Positions 1 through 13,200 of a stretch of DNA of 64,000 nt are shown here, in pieces. Under the pieces are notes generated by a model, which had not been told where the DNA came from, made no database searches, and saw nothing but the letters and a program-made list of their open reading frames with translations. The DNA is from Calliopsis andreniformis. Lineage: Eukaryota; Arthropoda; Insecta; Hymenoptera; Andrenidae. The translations under genes and the position numbers were made by a program. Numbering within the stretch: position 1 is the first letter of the stretch; each line of letters starts with the position of its first letter. The DNA lies in assembly GCF_051401765.1 (NCBI RefSeq), contig NC_135071.1, positions 17,400,961 through 17,464,960 of the forward strand, written 5' to 3'.

Positions 1-3000
1 ATTAAAATGTGTAGGTAACTAAGTGCATAATTTACAAACATTGCAACACTAGTATATTCTAATCACGTAATGATAAAGTATCGTTTGGAAGATAATTCAT
101 ATATTCTTTTAGCTCACACTCAAGTTATCACTGCTCGAGATTGAAAGAAAGACCCCATGCATGAAGCTATCCGTTTATCTAAAGTGTTAATGACTTAATC
201 GAACATTCCAACGTTAGATAAAACCTCAGAAACTCTTTCTCAGATTTCGAGCTACACATCTGCCTCAGTCTTGAATATTTGTACGCTTGATCTACCCGTA
301 ATCCTCTAATCTCTTCGATGAATATAAAATCAATAACAGGCAATCTGGGTCATTAACAGCAGAAGCAAAATCGTGCATTGAACGTGAATTTTTCCTGATT
401 TCTTGAAAACCTAGAACGGTAACAAAATTAAATTTCGAAATGAACGATCCAGTTTGCCTAGAGTCTGTGAAGAAGTATATTGGCCCACGGAGGGTTAAAT
501 TTGATCAGTGAATTATACCAACCAATCTTTCGTCACGATCATCTGAGGGTTGATGTGGACGTTCAACATCCGAGAGGACAGCAGCATGACTATCTGTAAT
601 GACAAATCATTACCATAAGTCAACATTTCGTATAGAAGAATCTTCTACTTAAACATTTCACCTAATAAGCAAAGAATTACTTTCTAGGCGACTCTAAACA
701 TGCATAGATAGGTCAGGCACCTTTCCTTAGCGAATTATTTACGATTTTAATCAATATTCTATGAATAAATTATCATTATCGAACTAGAATGAATAGAAGA
801 GAGATAACGAAAAAAAAAATAACTCTCAGTAAATATTACCTAACGACATGCTTTGCGTAGAGCACGTGTCACTGACACGACGTCAAATCAGTCAAAATGG
901 TAAATAATAGCGCAGCCACGACTCAGTGGTGGCAACACGGAAGCGTTGTGTTATTATTTATCCTTTGCTGTCGAAGGGAAATTAAGTAGGTGAAATTACG
1001 ACACGTTGACGTAATTACAATCAAGTGTTTACGGTCCTAAAATACGACGCGACGCGATTCTATTCGGACAAAGTGAACGACCGAAAAACGCATTTATACA
1101 GGGCGTTTCAGAACTGAAAATGCAGTGGTCGCCATCATCAGTCATCAATGTCATTATGGATTCGTGATTCAGCCACTGTTTTTTACTGAAATTTTTTATT
1201 GCATTTATATAGAGTGATTGCTACCTAGGAACTAAAGAATATTCATAAGTTGATTCTTCTGTAAAGTATTTGAATTGTTTGTATATCTACTTTTGAAAGG
1301 CCCTGTATGTTCGAAGGTAACACTTTGTGTATATTTCTGTTGCAGCCATGCGCTCTCATCGAATCACCATTTCCTTGAAAGTATTACGTGATGACTCGTA
1401 CGCACACAAATGCGTGATTTAGTGTAGGTAGGAACTTTGAAATGCTTTTGAGTCTGATGAATATGAAATGAGTAAGCTATAATACCTGTTTCAATGTGTT
1501 ATTGAAATGACTATCATTCGTATACTTTGGAATATTTTCTTTATTATTTATCGACAGTTTTGAAGAAACTGTACGTCTCAACACTCTGTAAATTGTATTT
1601 TATCTCTTATTGCAGGACTTGCTTTACTAACTTCCGGAAATTGCAAGATAGAAAACTTTGAGTCATGAATGCAAGCGTGGGTGTCGGCTGCATTTCCGAC
1701 ACGTGCGCGTGTTATCTTAAACGAAAAGTTCCAATGTCAATGTATTAAGATCATTACAGAAACGTGACGCGATCAATCGCTCATTAAATGGATTTAGAAT
1801 TATGTAAATAAAGATTATTTGTCTACTGTGTTCTTCGCCTTTCAAGAATCTTGGCTTGCTATTAAAACTTGAAGGCGACTTGTTTACTGTAGACACTAAT
1901 CGATCAAATATCAATATTACTTGAAAAACATAGATTAAACATTTATCGATCTATCAATCGAGGGAATGTGAATTGTATTTGATGAGGAAGTAACTCGCAA
2001 AATATTTACATAAATTTTCCCCACAGGATTAATCCAATCTCTTAATCCAATCTTAAGATCGTTCTTTGACGCGTCTTAGCGAGTCGGTGACTTTCCACAA
2101 ACGAACCTACACTCTAGAGATTCACCAATTTGTGCTCTTGTTTCTAGCGAACAACAGTAAACGATGTTTTAATTAGTTTACATACCTTTATACTCGAGCA
2201 TGTCCCCCATTTATAGATTCGAACGTGTGCAATCTGCGCAAAGAAAAAGAATTTTTCAAACTGCGTGGTAAAACACGCTGAAATAGTTAATAATTAATAT
2301 TTCGCTACATTCTATCTGTTACATATCTACTGCTATTAGTACACCAGTGTACTGTTCAATTATTCAACTAAATCATTAATGGATTTTTGTTTCCGATGCT
2401 CAAAGTCTAAAACTATGTAAAAACTATCACACGCTTAATAATCGTTCCTCTTCTTCCACGCTACCAGAAAAATACATTATATGTATATGCGCGCAAAGGT
2501 CTCACGTTAATGTCCTTTGTTCTCTTTCGTTGTGACTTCGTTCTAAATATTTGTGAAATTACATACGATCGATGGCCGTAAACGATTCGAAACGGAACGA
2601 AAGAGATAACGAGGCGTAAATCTTTTCAATACCGACAAGGCAACACTTTCGTAATTCTTTCTCCCACAGAAATATTGTTTTATTATCCTAAATATTCTAC
2701 TTTCTAATGAACGACGTTTCGTTCTACGATTCTATAACGCACGATGAATTATTATAAACAATCGTTGGAAGTATATCATAAACTCTCGGGGACGGATACA
2801 CGTGAGTCCCTCGTCGATCGCTCGGTTACAGTTGATTGACCCTTTCTTCTCTGAACAATTTTTTAAGTGGACTTCCGACGTCCTCCTGGCTACCAGGGCG
2901 AAAATAAATTCAAGTGGAATATGTGTGGAGGGACGTGTGTGTATCCCTTCGGCCACGAAAGGGCTCGAAAAAGTTCGCACTTACTGTTTACTTGCGCACA

Positions 3001-4247
3001 CAACGTGTCACTGTGTCTGAACCCGCGACGAACCCAACCACTCCGTCACACAACTCGCGAGGGACTACCTCAAATGCTGCAAATGATTTTAGACGTCGTT
3101 GTCTCCCACCCCATTCTTTTCTACCCCTCTCCAGCCAGGCCAACGCCGCGCGTTTCTTATTTACACTCGTTAATTAATTCTGACCTTGGGCGCTTGCCAG
3201 TGTGGGAAATTCAACGTGGAAAATAGGTACTGTCGGATTATCTTTTAGTGGAAAATTGTCCTCTGGTTAGTGAATCTGAGTAATCTTTACCAGAGACGAT
3301 GAGAGACTGATAAAATTCTGATTGTTTAATTGAGTACTTTGTTATATCTTATTTGTATATTTCTTGGGTTTTTTCAATTATTAACACTTCTCGTTTACCA
3401 TTCTGTGTTCTGTAATGTCATAGTGTACTCAAAAGTCGTATGCTCGTAACATATACAAGTATTATCAGAGAATAGAGGATTTGAGGAGACCCATGAAAAT
3501 ATCTTCCCATTCAGGAGATGGATAATTTAGTTTCCTCCTCTTGTGGTAAAAAAATTCCATGTACGTCATTCAGAAGAGTTTTCACGATAGCACTGTTTAT
3601 TTGGGGAAATTTTTCCTCGCGCTGTACAAATTCAGCGTATTTCTAACTCGCTATCTATTTTTCCATATTTTTCTCCTTTTTTGTTTACGCCTTCCCAAGA
3701 TGAACTTGAGGAACTGTTACATACGAGTTACATAATACGAATACTGGATACCACGATGAATCGAACTGTTGTACAAGTACGTTATCTCTTGATTCGACGT
3801 TCATAATAATTCATTACGTTTGTAATGAATGGACTTATTCGCTAAAGATTAGAAAAATAGAAGTTCGTCTCCGTGACAGGACAGCCTGTCTCCAAAGTTC
3901 AAGCGCGAAGTCACAATTACCATTCACACGTTCACAAGTAAACGTAGGGGATCGTAGGAGTGACAAGATTAAAATTAGTATTTGAATCGTTTTAATCGTG
4001 TTACTCCCATTTAGATCAAGGCGACAGTGGCGTTTGTGGCTCTCTCCTCGGTCACTTAGTCATTTTTCCACTTGCAATCGAGGAAGATAGAGTCTACGTA
4101 ACGAGTGAGGTCATACTGTACTGCTACTTTCCTAAACGATCTAAAGATTTATCGAGACCCATGATAGTCGAGCGCAGCGTTCGATGATCGTCGTTTTCAG
4201 TCGTGAGCCGTCTACGTTTTCCTCGAGCTACGTGTGGGAACTTCTTC
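1..4247. other. Gene-poor stretch downstream of the chitinase gene
   Basis: I recognise no gene here. Open frames are short, overlap on both strands (for example around 2730-3226) and have no splice-site support or family resemblance. The part nearest 4247 probably includes the chitinase 3' untranslated region on the minus strand. A small near-palindrome with an E-box lies at 863-885. The sequence is AT-rich with scattered homopolymer runs. Confidence 0.5.
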
Positions 4248-7200
4248 TCAAGTGCAGTCCATTCGTGGATCCCTTTTCCCTTTCACCCCCTGACTCAGCG
4301 CCGTCAGCAGAGGGTACTTCCCGCAAGTGCAATAATCCTTGAAGTCGTCCAGATCCAGGGACCACATCATAGCGCCGCCGAGGTTGAGATCGCTTATCAA
4401 TTCAGCCTAGCAGAAACATGCAAGTGCCTCATTAATAACCATGCGATTGGAAATAAAAATTAAGAACGTGCTCATTACCTTCTGCATCACACTGGACACA
4501 TCGTCGTAGCTGACCCATTGATCACCTTTCGTGGCATAAGGTCCAACTAGGTTTTTGGAACTTTTGCCAGCCAGCCATCCTTTGTTTTTCACGTTATCGC
4601 ATATCTACAAACACAAACATTCCTCAAATACAAGAATATTATGAACCTTTTCAGAGTTTTTATCTTCGACAGACTTATTTGCAGCAGGGATTTAGGTTGT
4701 ATACGCTGTTTTCGTTACTTTATCATATCGTCATCAATAAACAGAGGTTCATACTTCATAGTACGCGAGGACGCCAGCCGATTTCGTGAATTCCCCTGGA
4801 CGACCAGGTCCAGAGGCTTCTACGTTGAAGACAGGTGCCTCGGTTGCCAGAGGCTTCCTGGATAGCGTGAAACTCTGTCCATAGGCTGGTACACCCAGCA
4901 GAAGCTTGCTTGAGGGTACTCCTCTTTCGAGCCAATAGGTCATCGAATAGTTCACGGTCAGATGATTTGTTTGATCACTAGGATCTCTGTAAAGTGGAGC
5001 TACATGGCCTGTTTTGCTCTCCCAGGGTCCATGATAGTCGTAGCTCATCACACCGATCCAGTCCAGGTAATTCACCAGTGCTGGGACATTGTAAGCCATG
5101 TCGATGACTTCTCTGCTTGCTGACACAGCAGCAGACAGGAGTAAGCTTCTTGGTTCGAAGACAAAGTTCAATTCTTTTAATAAGAGAGCGAATGCTTCTC
5201 TGTCACTGGGTGGTCCACGAAGGCAATCGACCTAAAATCACAGTGACATTCATTCTCTGTGATTTGTTAGGAAATATGGATAGATGTTTGTTGATACAAT
5301 TACCTGCCAGCAAACAGGGTACTCCCAAATGAGGTCGAGTCCATCGAACCCAAGATCCTCGATGTACTGCGCGGCATGACGCGCGAATCTCTGTCGTTCT
5401 AGAGGACTGTGAGCTATCCTACTGTATTTGTCACCTTTGGAATCTTCCCAGCCTCCTAGACCCAGCAGAACCTTCAGGCCTGCTTTCTGTTTATAATCAA
5501 CTAGTTTGTAGAGAAATTCCTTCTGCTCGCTGTCTGCTAGATTCTGTATAGTTAATTGTTCTGGATCTAAAGTAGCTGGTCCATAAACGATATGAGTACA
5601 CGCATCCAGCTCGATGTCCTCTGGTAAAAATTTGCCTGCATTGGGTCGTTTCTGTGCCCATTTCATGAGATAACAAACGATCTTTTTTTCTTCTTGCTTG
5701 GCGATCAAAGGCAGGAATTCATTGGTCTGTAAAGTAAGACATTTTTGTATGAAGGAAATTTCTGTATGGGACATTATCTATATTTGGTCTTTAATTTAGA
5801 CGCTTGGTAGCAATTTGGAGCATTTCTACCTTAAGCTGCGTTTCCTTGCATTTAGTGTTCTCTGGCCAGTCGCAACGATCCTCGTTCCAATAGAGGCCAG
5901 GTGGGCAAGCATGCTCGGTCAGTCTACCAAAGTTGCATAAGTAATACTTGGAGCAATCTCTCTTGTGAGGGATGAATATGCGACCATGACAGTCTTCAGG
6001 CAGGGCTACTGGCGGTGGAAGTTCACCGACTACTATTTCAACAGTGTCATCGATATCAGAAGTTGAATCTGTGGATGTTGATGATGGAGGCAAGTAGGTT
6101 GGCCTTGGGGAAGTCGTGGCTTCCCAGCTCGGTCGTTCAGAAGTCGTTGGCTCAGTGGGTAATTCATCTAAGTCGACCGATACGATTTCTAATCAGAAAA
6201 CATGGAAAAATCGTATCTGAATTATTTCGAATAAAAGGATGAACTTAAGTAAGATAGGAAGTCAAAGTTCAAGGTCTGACATACAGATAAGATTACTATT
6301 CAATGATTACCATTTGCTATTGGACACAAGGGGCCTTTGGGATAGTCCCTCAGTACTCTGTTCATAGTTCTCAGAAGCGGGCTCGGCTCACAACCGCATC
6401 TGTTCTTGAAATCGTCTAAATCGAGAGCCCACACCATGCCCCCAGCTAAGCCAAGGTCTTTTATTAATTCTGCTTTCAGCTTTATCTGCTTAGCGTCGTC
6501 GAAGCTGACCCACTGGTCGCCTTTGTAAGCGTATGGTCCGATACGTCTTTCCTTGTCTTCGACCACGGTCCAGCCCTTCTTCAGAGTCCTCTCGCAGATC
6601 TGTGACAACCAGAGAGTAGAAAATATTCGAAGAAGAAAATATATAAAGCGAATGAAGCACTTACTTCATAATAGGACAGAAAACCTCTGGCTCTAGTCGC
6701 TTCCCCAGCTTCACCTCCTCCATAAGTAGGTGCGTTCAACCCTCTTTGACTCCTCTCTGCCAAGGAAAATGACTGTCCATATAAGGGTGCTCCCATGACG
6801 AGTTTCTCAGGCGGAGCACCTTTTTCCATCCAGTAATGCATCGAAAAGTTCTGTAAGATGAGTTCAACCAGAGTAGGACGGTATTCTAATCAGGTAAAAA
6901 TAGTTCCATGAGAGTAGTCAAGGTTTCTAGAAACGTACTGCATTGAAGGTCGGCTCCCAGTCGTTGGGCAGCGCGTACAGAGGCGCTACGTGACCAGTTT
7001 TTTTATCCCACTGGCCGTGGTAGTCGTAGGTCATGACGGATATCCAATCTAAATATTTCGCCAAGGTGGGAACATCGTAGCCTGCATCTATCACGCGTTT
7101 GCTTGGCGAAACTGCCGAGGATAACAGTAGTCCTTTCGGTTTAAAGGCTTCGCTTAGTTCTTTCACGAAACTAGCAAAGGCCTCTTTGTCAGAGGCTGGA

Positions 7201-10200
7201 CCTTTCTTACAATCCACCTGAAATTTATTAAATCAATAAGTAATTATTAATTATTAACATTGGGTTAAATAATCGAAAATAGTCAAATGTTTTTCCATCG
7301 ACTGTATATCTAATAACTCTTTACCTGCCAGCATACTGGGTATTCCCAGTCCAAGTCCAACCCTTCAAATTCGTATTTCTCAATAAATTGTATGACGTTT
7401 TCAATGAATTTTCGCCTGGCTGATGGAGAATTCACTAAACGACTGTATTTGTCACCAGCGGAGTCGTTCCAGCCACCGATAGCCATCAATACCTTTATTC
7501 CCTTCGACTTTAGCGCTGCTATTCTCTCGTAGAATTCTAAAAATAATTAACAATACTAAATATACTGCGCAAGGATTGAGATTGGTAGAAGAAATGAATT
7601 CTGTTAATTCACTGTTGTCTATGTCGGCCCATGGGTCATGGGATTTGATGGTCAGTTGGGATCCATCAAGCACAGCGAAACCGTAGAGGACATGAGTACA
7701 CAGATTAACATCTATGTCCTCTGGCAAGAATTTCCCTCCTTCCTGTCTGTACCAAGCCCAGTTTGTGAAGTAGCAAATCACTTTGTATTGATCTGTAAGT
7801 TCCACTTCATCTGTTGAAGTTGATGATGGAATAGGTACTGTTGTAGGTTCTGCCATAGGTGTAGTTTCTTCTGACTCCTCTTCACTTGATGGACCCTCAG
7901 CTAGAAATGAAAAAAAGTTCTATCTTGACTGCTCTCTTGCTTTAGAGGGAGAATTTACTTTTTTCTTGATAAAAAATCGATTTTTTAAAGATTTTTTATC
8001 GAAGAAACTATATTGTAAATTATTTTCAGTCTCTCTTGAGTATATATGCTTAAACATACGATAAAAATATCTAGGAAGGCTTTCTTTCTTTTTCGTTAAT
8101 AAAAGATCTTAAAGAAATCAATTTTTTACTAACACAAAAAGAAATTCCCTACTTAAGGAGGAAAATAGGGGAATAAGAATGTATCTTACGTTCATTTTCT
8201 TCATCAGAAGGTTCAGCTAGCACCCTTTGAAGAGTATGCATCAGTGGATGAGACCCTTCACCACACCGACCACGGAAATCATCGAGATCCAAAGCCCACA
8301 CCATACCACCTCCCAGGCCCATGTCCCTGACGTATTGAGCTTTCCTCTTGATCATGTCTGCGTCGTCGAAGCTCACCCATTGGTTTCCTTTATAAGCATA
8401 CGGTCCCATCCTATGTTGAGGGTCTTGGACAATCGTCCAACCATGATTTTTAACTCTATCGCAGATTTCGTAATAGGACAAGAATCCAGAAGCTCTGGTG
8501 AACTCTCCAGCTTGTCCACCACTGGCAGGAACATTTAGGCCTGTTCCTGCACTTGGGTCGTTTATGGAGAACGACTGCCCATATAATGGCATTCCTAGAA
8601 TTTATTTAACCAATGGTAAAATCAGTATTCGAAGATGTTACTGAATTTAAATAACTTTTCGAGAAAGTAATTACCCATAACAATGCTGCGTCGAGGAGCA
8701 CCCTTCGCTATCCAATAATTAATCGAGTAATTAGCGTTGAAGTAGTAGTAGTCGTCGTCTGGGTGAGCATAGAGTGGCGCAACGTGGCCAGTCTTCTTGT
8801 CCCACTGGCCATGGAAATCGTAAGTCATCACTGCAATCCAGTCCAGGTATTTAGCCAAGGCTGGAACGTCGTAGCCTTTGTCTATTACTTGTTTACTGGG
8901 AGATACTGCCGAGGAGAGCAGCAATCCTCTCGGTTTCAGCTTGCTACTCAGCTCTTTGAGCAACGCTGCAAAGCCCTGCTTGTCTGAAGAGGGACCTTTA
9001 TTACAGTCAACCTGTGACAAGAGTAGAAAATCAATTTTCCATTACTCTGGTTACCACATCAGTCAATCTTTACAAAACTCCACATACCTGCCAGCAGACA
9101 GGGTACTCCCAGTCCAAATCCAAGCCATCGAAGTCATACTTCTCTAGGAACTGAACTGCATGAGTTATAAACTTCTTTCTAGCGGATGGGTTATTCACCA
9201 GACGGCTGTATTTATCCCCAGCAGAGTCGTTCCAGCCTCCCAGAGCAAGTAACACTTTCAGTCCTCGTTTCTTGTAAGCGACAACTCGTTCATAGAAGCC
9301 TGAAGCAAAGTTGGTGCAATAAAATATGTTATAAAGAAAGATGAGAATATAAGAATAGAAAGTGACTACGTACGGTTATCGTAATCAGCCCAGGAGTCGT
9401 GAGCCTTGATCGTGAGCTCTGAGTAATCGAGAACAGCGAATCCGTAAACGATGTGCGTGCACAAAGTATGATCGATGTTCTCTGGGATGTAACGACCGAC
9501 ACCTCGTCGATACCAGGCCCAGTTTGTGAAGTAACACACGACCTGGTGAAGTAAAATTATTTACAGTGCCTGTACTACTTCTGCTCTACTTTATCTTTGA
9601 GTTATTTTACCTTATAGTACCCAGAAAGTGGGGAAACTTCATCAGGATCTATTGTGTCTGTCGGTAGGGTACTCGTAGCTTGAGTAGTGCTAGGTTCCCA
9701 CGGCTTCTCTGTAGTAGAGGAGACTGGTTTGGGTGGTATGGAGGGTTCCTCGATTTCAGTCGATTCCAAGTCGTCCTGACAATTAGCGCGGGCTGGCCAG
9801 TCGCATATATGACTTTGCTTGTTGAAGTGCAACCCTGGAGCGCAGTGGAACACCTCATGCCGACCCCACAGGCAGGCTCGATAGCTTTCACAGTCTCCTG
9901 GAACGCTGGTGTAGCTGCCAGGAATGCATGGCTAAACCAAATAACAACTAATTAATTGTGCCACTAATTATAAAACTGGTTTAAGTAAACAATCGAAAGA
10001 ACTTATATTATTTTATAGTGTAACTCGAAGCAACACCGAATTAGTGACAAATCCAGTTTTTTAAATCCAATTTTGACGTAGACTATTTTCAATTACAATT
10101 ATCTACATAAAGATCCTCTTCAAAAAATAAATCTCACTCACACTAGACTTTGCATTGGCAGCGATCAACGATGCACTTTTCGCAGGCTTCTCAACACAAG

Positions 10201-13200
10201 GGTTCTTGAATGCCCAGTCACACATGCTCTTCTCCTTGTTCCAATTCAGTCCAGGCCCACACTGCTGCGAGATTAGATTTCCATTCACACAGACTAAGAA
10301 ATTCGTACAGGAATCTGGGTAAGGGTAGTACTGTCCATGTTCACAACTTTTGCCACTGGTAATCGGATGAAGAGTGGATGGACGTTGTGTACTGCTCTGC
10401 GTGGATGACCAAATGGACGTGGTTGGTTTCTTGGGTGTGGTGCTTCTTGTAGTAGTTGTGGTCTTCATAGTAGTGCTCCATGTTGGCTTGTGTGTAGTAG
10501 AATCTAGCCAAATACATCCCAGATTATATTTCTCTCGCTGATCGCTAGAAAAGTCTGTTTCAATGCTTCAAGCTAACAAGAACAAACATTACCAGTTCCT
10601 GGCTGACACTTCGCCGTTGCTGGCCAGTCGCAGATGCCTCGACTCGCGTCCCAGTGTAGTCCAGGCGCGCACTGTTCGCGTTTCAATTCACCTAGCACGC
10701 ATCTAAAATAATTACCACAGTTATCAGGGTCTGGGATGTATTCTCCAGTTGCGCAGGGGATTGCTGGTCTCTCTGGAGACTCTGTAACCTCAACAGTCGA
10801 CTCCTCGGTGGGTGGCCTACGATATTCAACGATTAGTGTGATGAAAAAGACTAAAGTAAAAGCACTAAGGTAAAAACATACTTCGTTGTAGTCCAAGACC
10901 ATGAAACACTCGAAGACTGGGTCCACGAGGTACTTGAAGGCTGGGTCCACGAAATACTTGAAGACTGGGTCGAAGTACTCGATGGTTGGGTCCACGACAA
11001 CGTGCTGCTCTTCGTCGTAGACTCTGGCTGCTTGCTAGGTTTCGTGCTCCAAGTCCAACTCGGCCAGGTCGTCGTTGGAGTCGTGGTGCTTGGTTTCTCG
11101 GACCAACTTGGCCACGTGGTTGGTTTCGCCATCGGCGTGGTGGAATGAGGATGTTCTGCAGCAGCATCGCTGTGAGTCGTCAGCGTTGGGGGCTGTGGTG
11201 TGACTGGTTCAGCTGGTCGTCGACAATCTTGGGTGGGTTTCGTTTTCAGACGTCCTGTGGAAGGGGATCTTTTATAATTCTGCTATGCTTCAAGGTTTGA
11301 TATGTACCTACCTAAAGCTCGGTTTATGGCTTTTAATAGCGGGAAGGATTCCTCGCAGCAGCGATTCGAGAAATCGTCCAGGTCTACTGTCCACATTGTG
11401 GCTCCACCGTAACCACTTTGTAATATGTACTCTCCCTTCGCCGAAATGTTTTCTGTATTGTCGTAACCCACCCACTGGTCCTTGGAATAGGCACTTGGTC
11501 CTAGAAAAAAATATTTGAATAGTAAATATGGTATCGTGTAAACTCTATACGAAGAGTAAGTACAGTAAGTACCCCATGGAATATATTTTAATGGTTCCCT
11601 ACCTGAACCTTGCTTCCACCCTTTGTTCTTGAGCCTATCACAAATTTCGTAGTACGCTAACATGCCAGGCTGTCTGGTGAATTCCCCTGGAGTTCCAGGA
11701 CCCGTTGCAGGGTCGCCAAGACCGATCAAACTTTCGCTGGACAGTCTATAAGTCTGTCCATAAAGAGGAATGCCTACCAAGAGTTTCGATTTTTCTGCAC
11801 CTAAGTCAGCGAGGTAGTTCATCGTGGAATTCTGCAAAATTAGATTAGTTAAAGTAACTAATAGCTTAACACTCATCATACATTTCCAAAACTTACGACG
11901 TTGTAATAAGGATTAGTGTCGGTAGGGGTGCCAAACAAGGGCGACAAGTGTCCTGTCTTTGCCTCCCAAGCACCATGGTAGTCGTACGTCATGACTGAAA
12001 GGAAGTCAACAGCCTTAGAAATCTTCTCCACCTCGTATGCTCTGTCAATAACTTCCTTGTACCCTGACAGCGCGACTGCCAACACGAGTCTAGGTTTTTG
12101 CTCGTCAAACTCAGCCCTCAATTCCTGTATCAACTTAGTGAAGTTTGGTTTGTCGGAGTCTGGACCCTTTCTGCAGTCGCTCTGCCAGCATTTGGGGTAA
12201 TTCCATTCAACAGAAAGACCGTCGAAGTTGTATTTTTTTAAGAAGCTTATCGTGGAGGCGATGAATTTGCGACGAGAAGCTGCGCTGCTTATCAGGCGGG
12301 AATATTTGTCACCAGCACTGTCAGTCCAACCTCCGATAGCTATCAGCACTCTAGATCCCTTGATCGACGTGATTCGATCGTAAAGATCTGGAAAGATTTC
12401 ATGATAATCTCTTCGACAGACTCTAATCCATTTGATAAGAAGAAACAAAATAATTTATGCAATTACTGTGTTCTATGTCGGCCCAGGGGTCAAACGGCTG
12501 GAGTAGTAGGGTGTCAGGGTTCAATCCAGCAAAGGCGTAAATTATGTCAGTGCACAGATGCGAGTCCAGTCGTTCTGGTACAAACATTCCATCCTCTTTC
12601 CGATACAGAGACCACGAGGTGAGATAACAGACCACGAGTGGTCTTGTATCCACAGAATTTTCTAAGTTCTGCAGTTGTTCAATTTCTCCTAAATCTGTCT
12701 GAGTGTCATCCTCCTGGACCCGATCTCTTTGTCCAGGTTTACAGATTTCTGAGGTCACCTTCGTGCAACGACCATCGACAGGGTTGAAGAATTTCCCCTG
12801 TCCACAATTGCCATGATACTGTACACCTGATAAAGAACGAAGATATTGTAGTTTATGGGAAACTGGACAGTGTTTGAGTTAAGACTGCGTGTAAAAAGTT
12901 TCACTTGACAATGGCGATTGTCACTACCTTCGTGACAGGAATAGAATCCAGAGCAGTTATCTGGGTCGCTGAAGAGACCATTTGTCGAACAGTTCTTTAA
13001 TTGCGATTCATCATAGAGTCCTATCGACTCGGTTGCAGCGTTCAGCATCGGCCAAGGATTTCCACAGATACCCTGAAAACATAAAACATTAAGAATAATA
13101 CAATACTGTAAAATATTAAACCTAACATAATAGTATCGAGTTCAGTAGGAAGAGTATTTACCTGAAAGTCGTCCAAATCGAGAGACCACAAGGAAACCCC

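Noticed and set aside
2732..3226. Cluster of overlapping ORFs on both strands left of the chitinase gene
   Set aside because: Several frames are open at once in a GC-richer patch, with no splice context or recognisable sequence.
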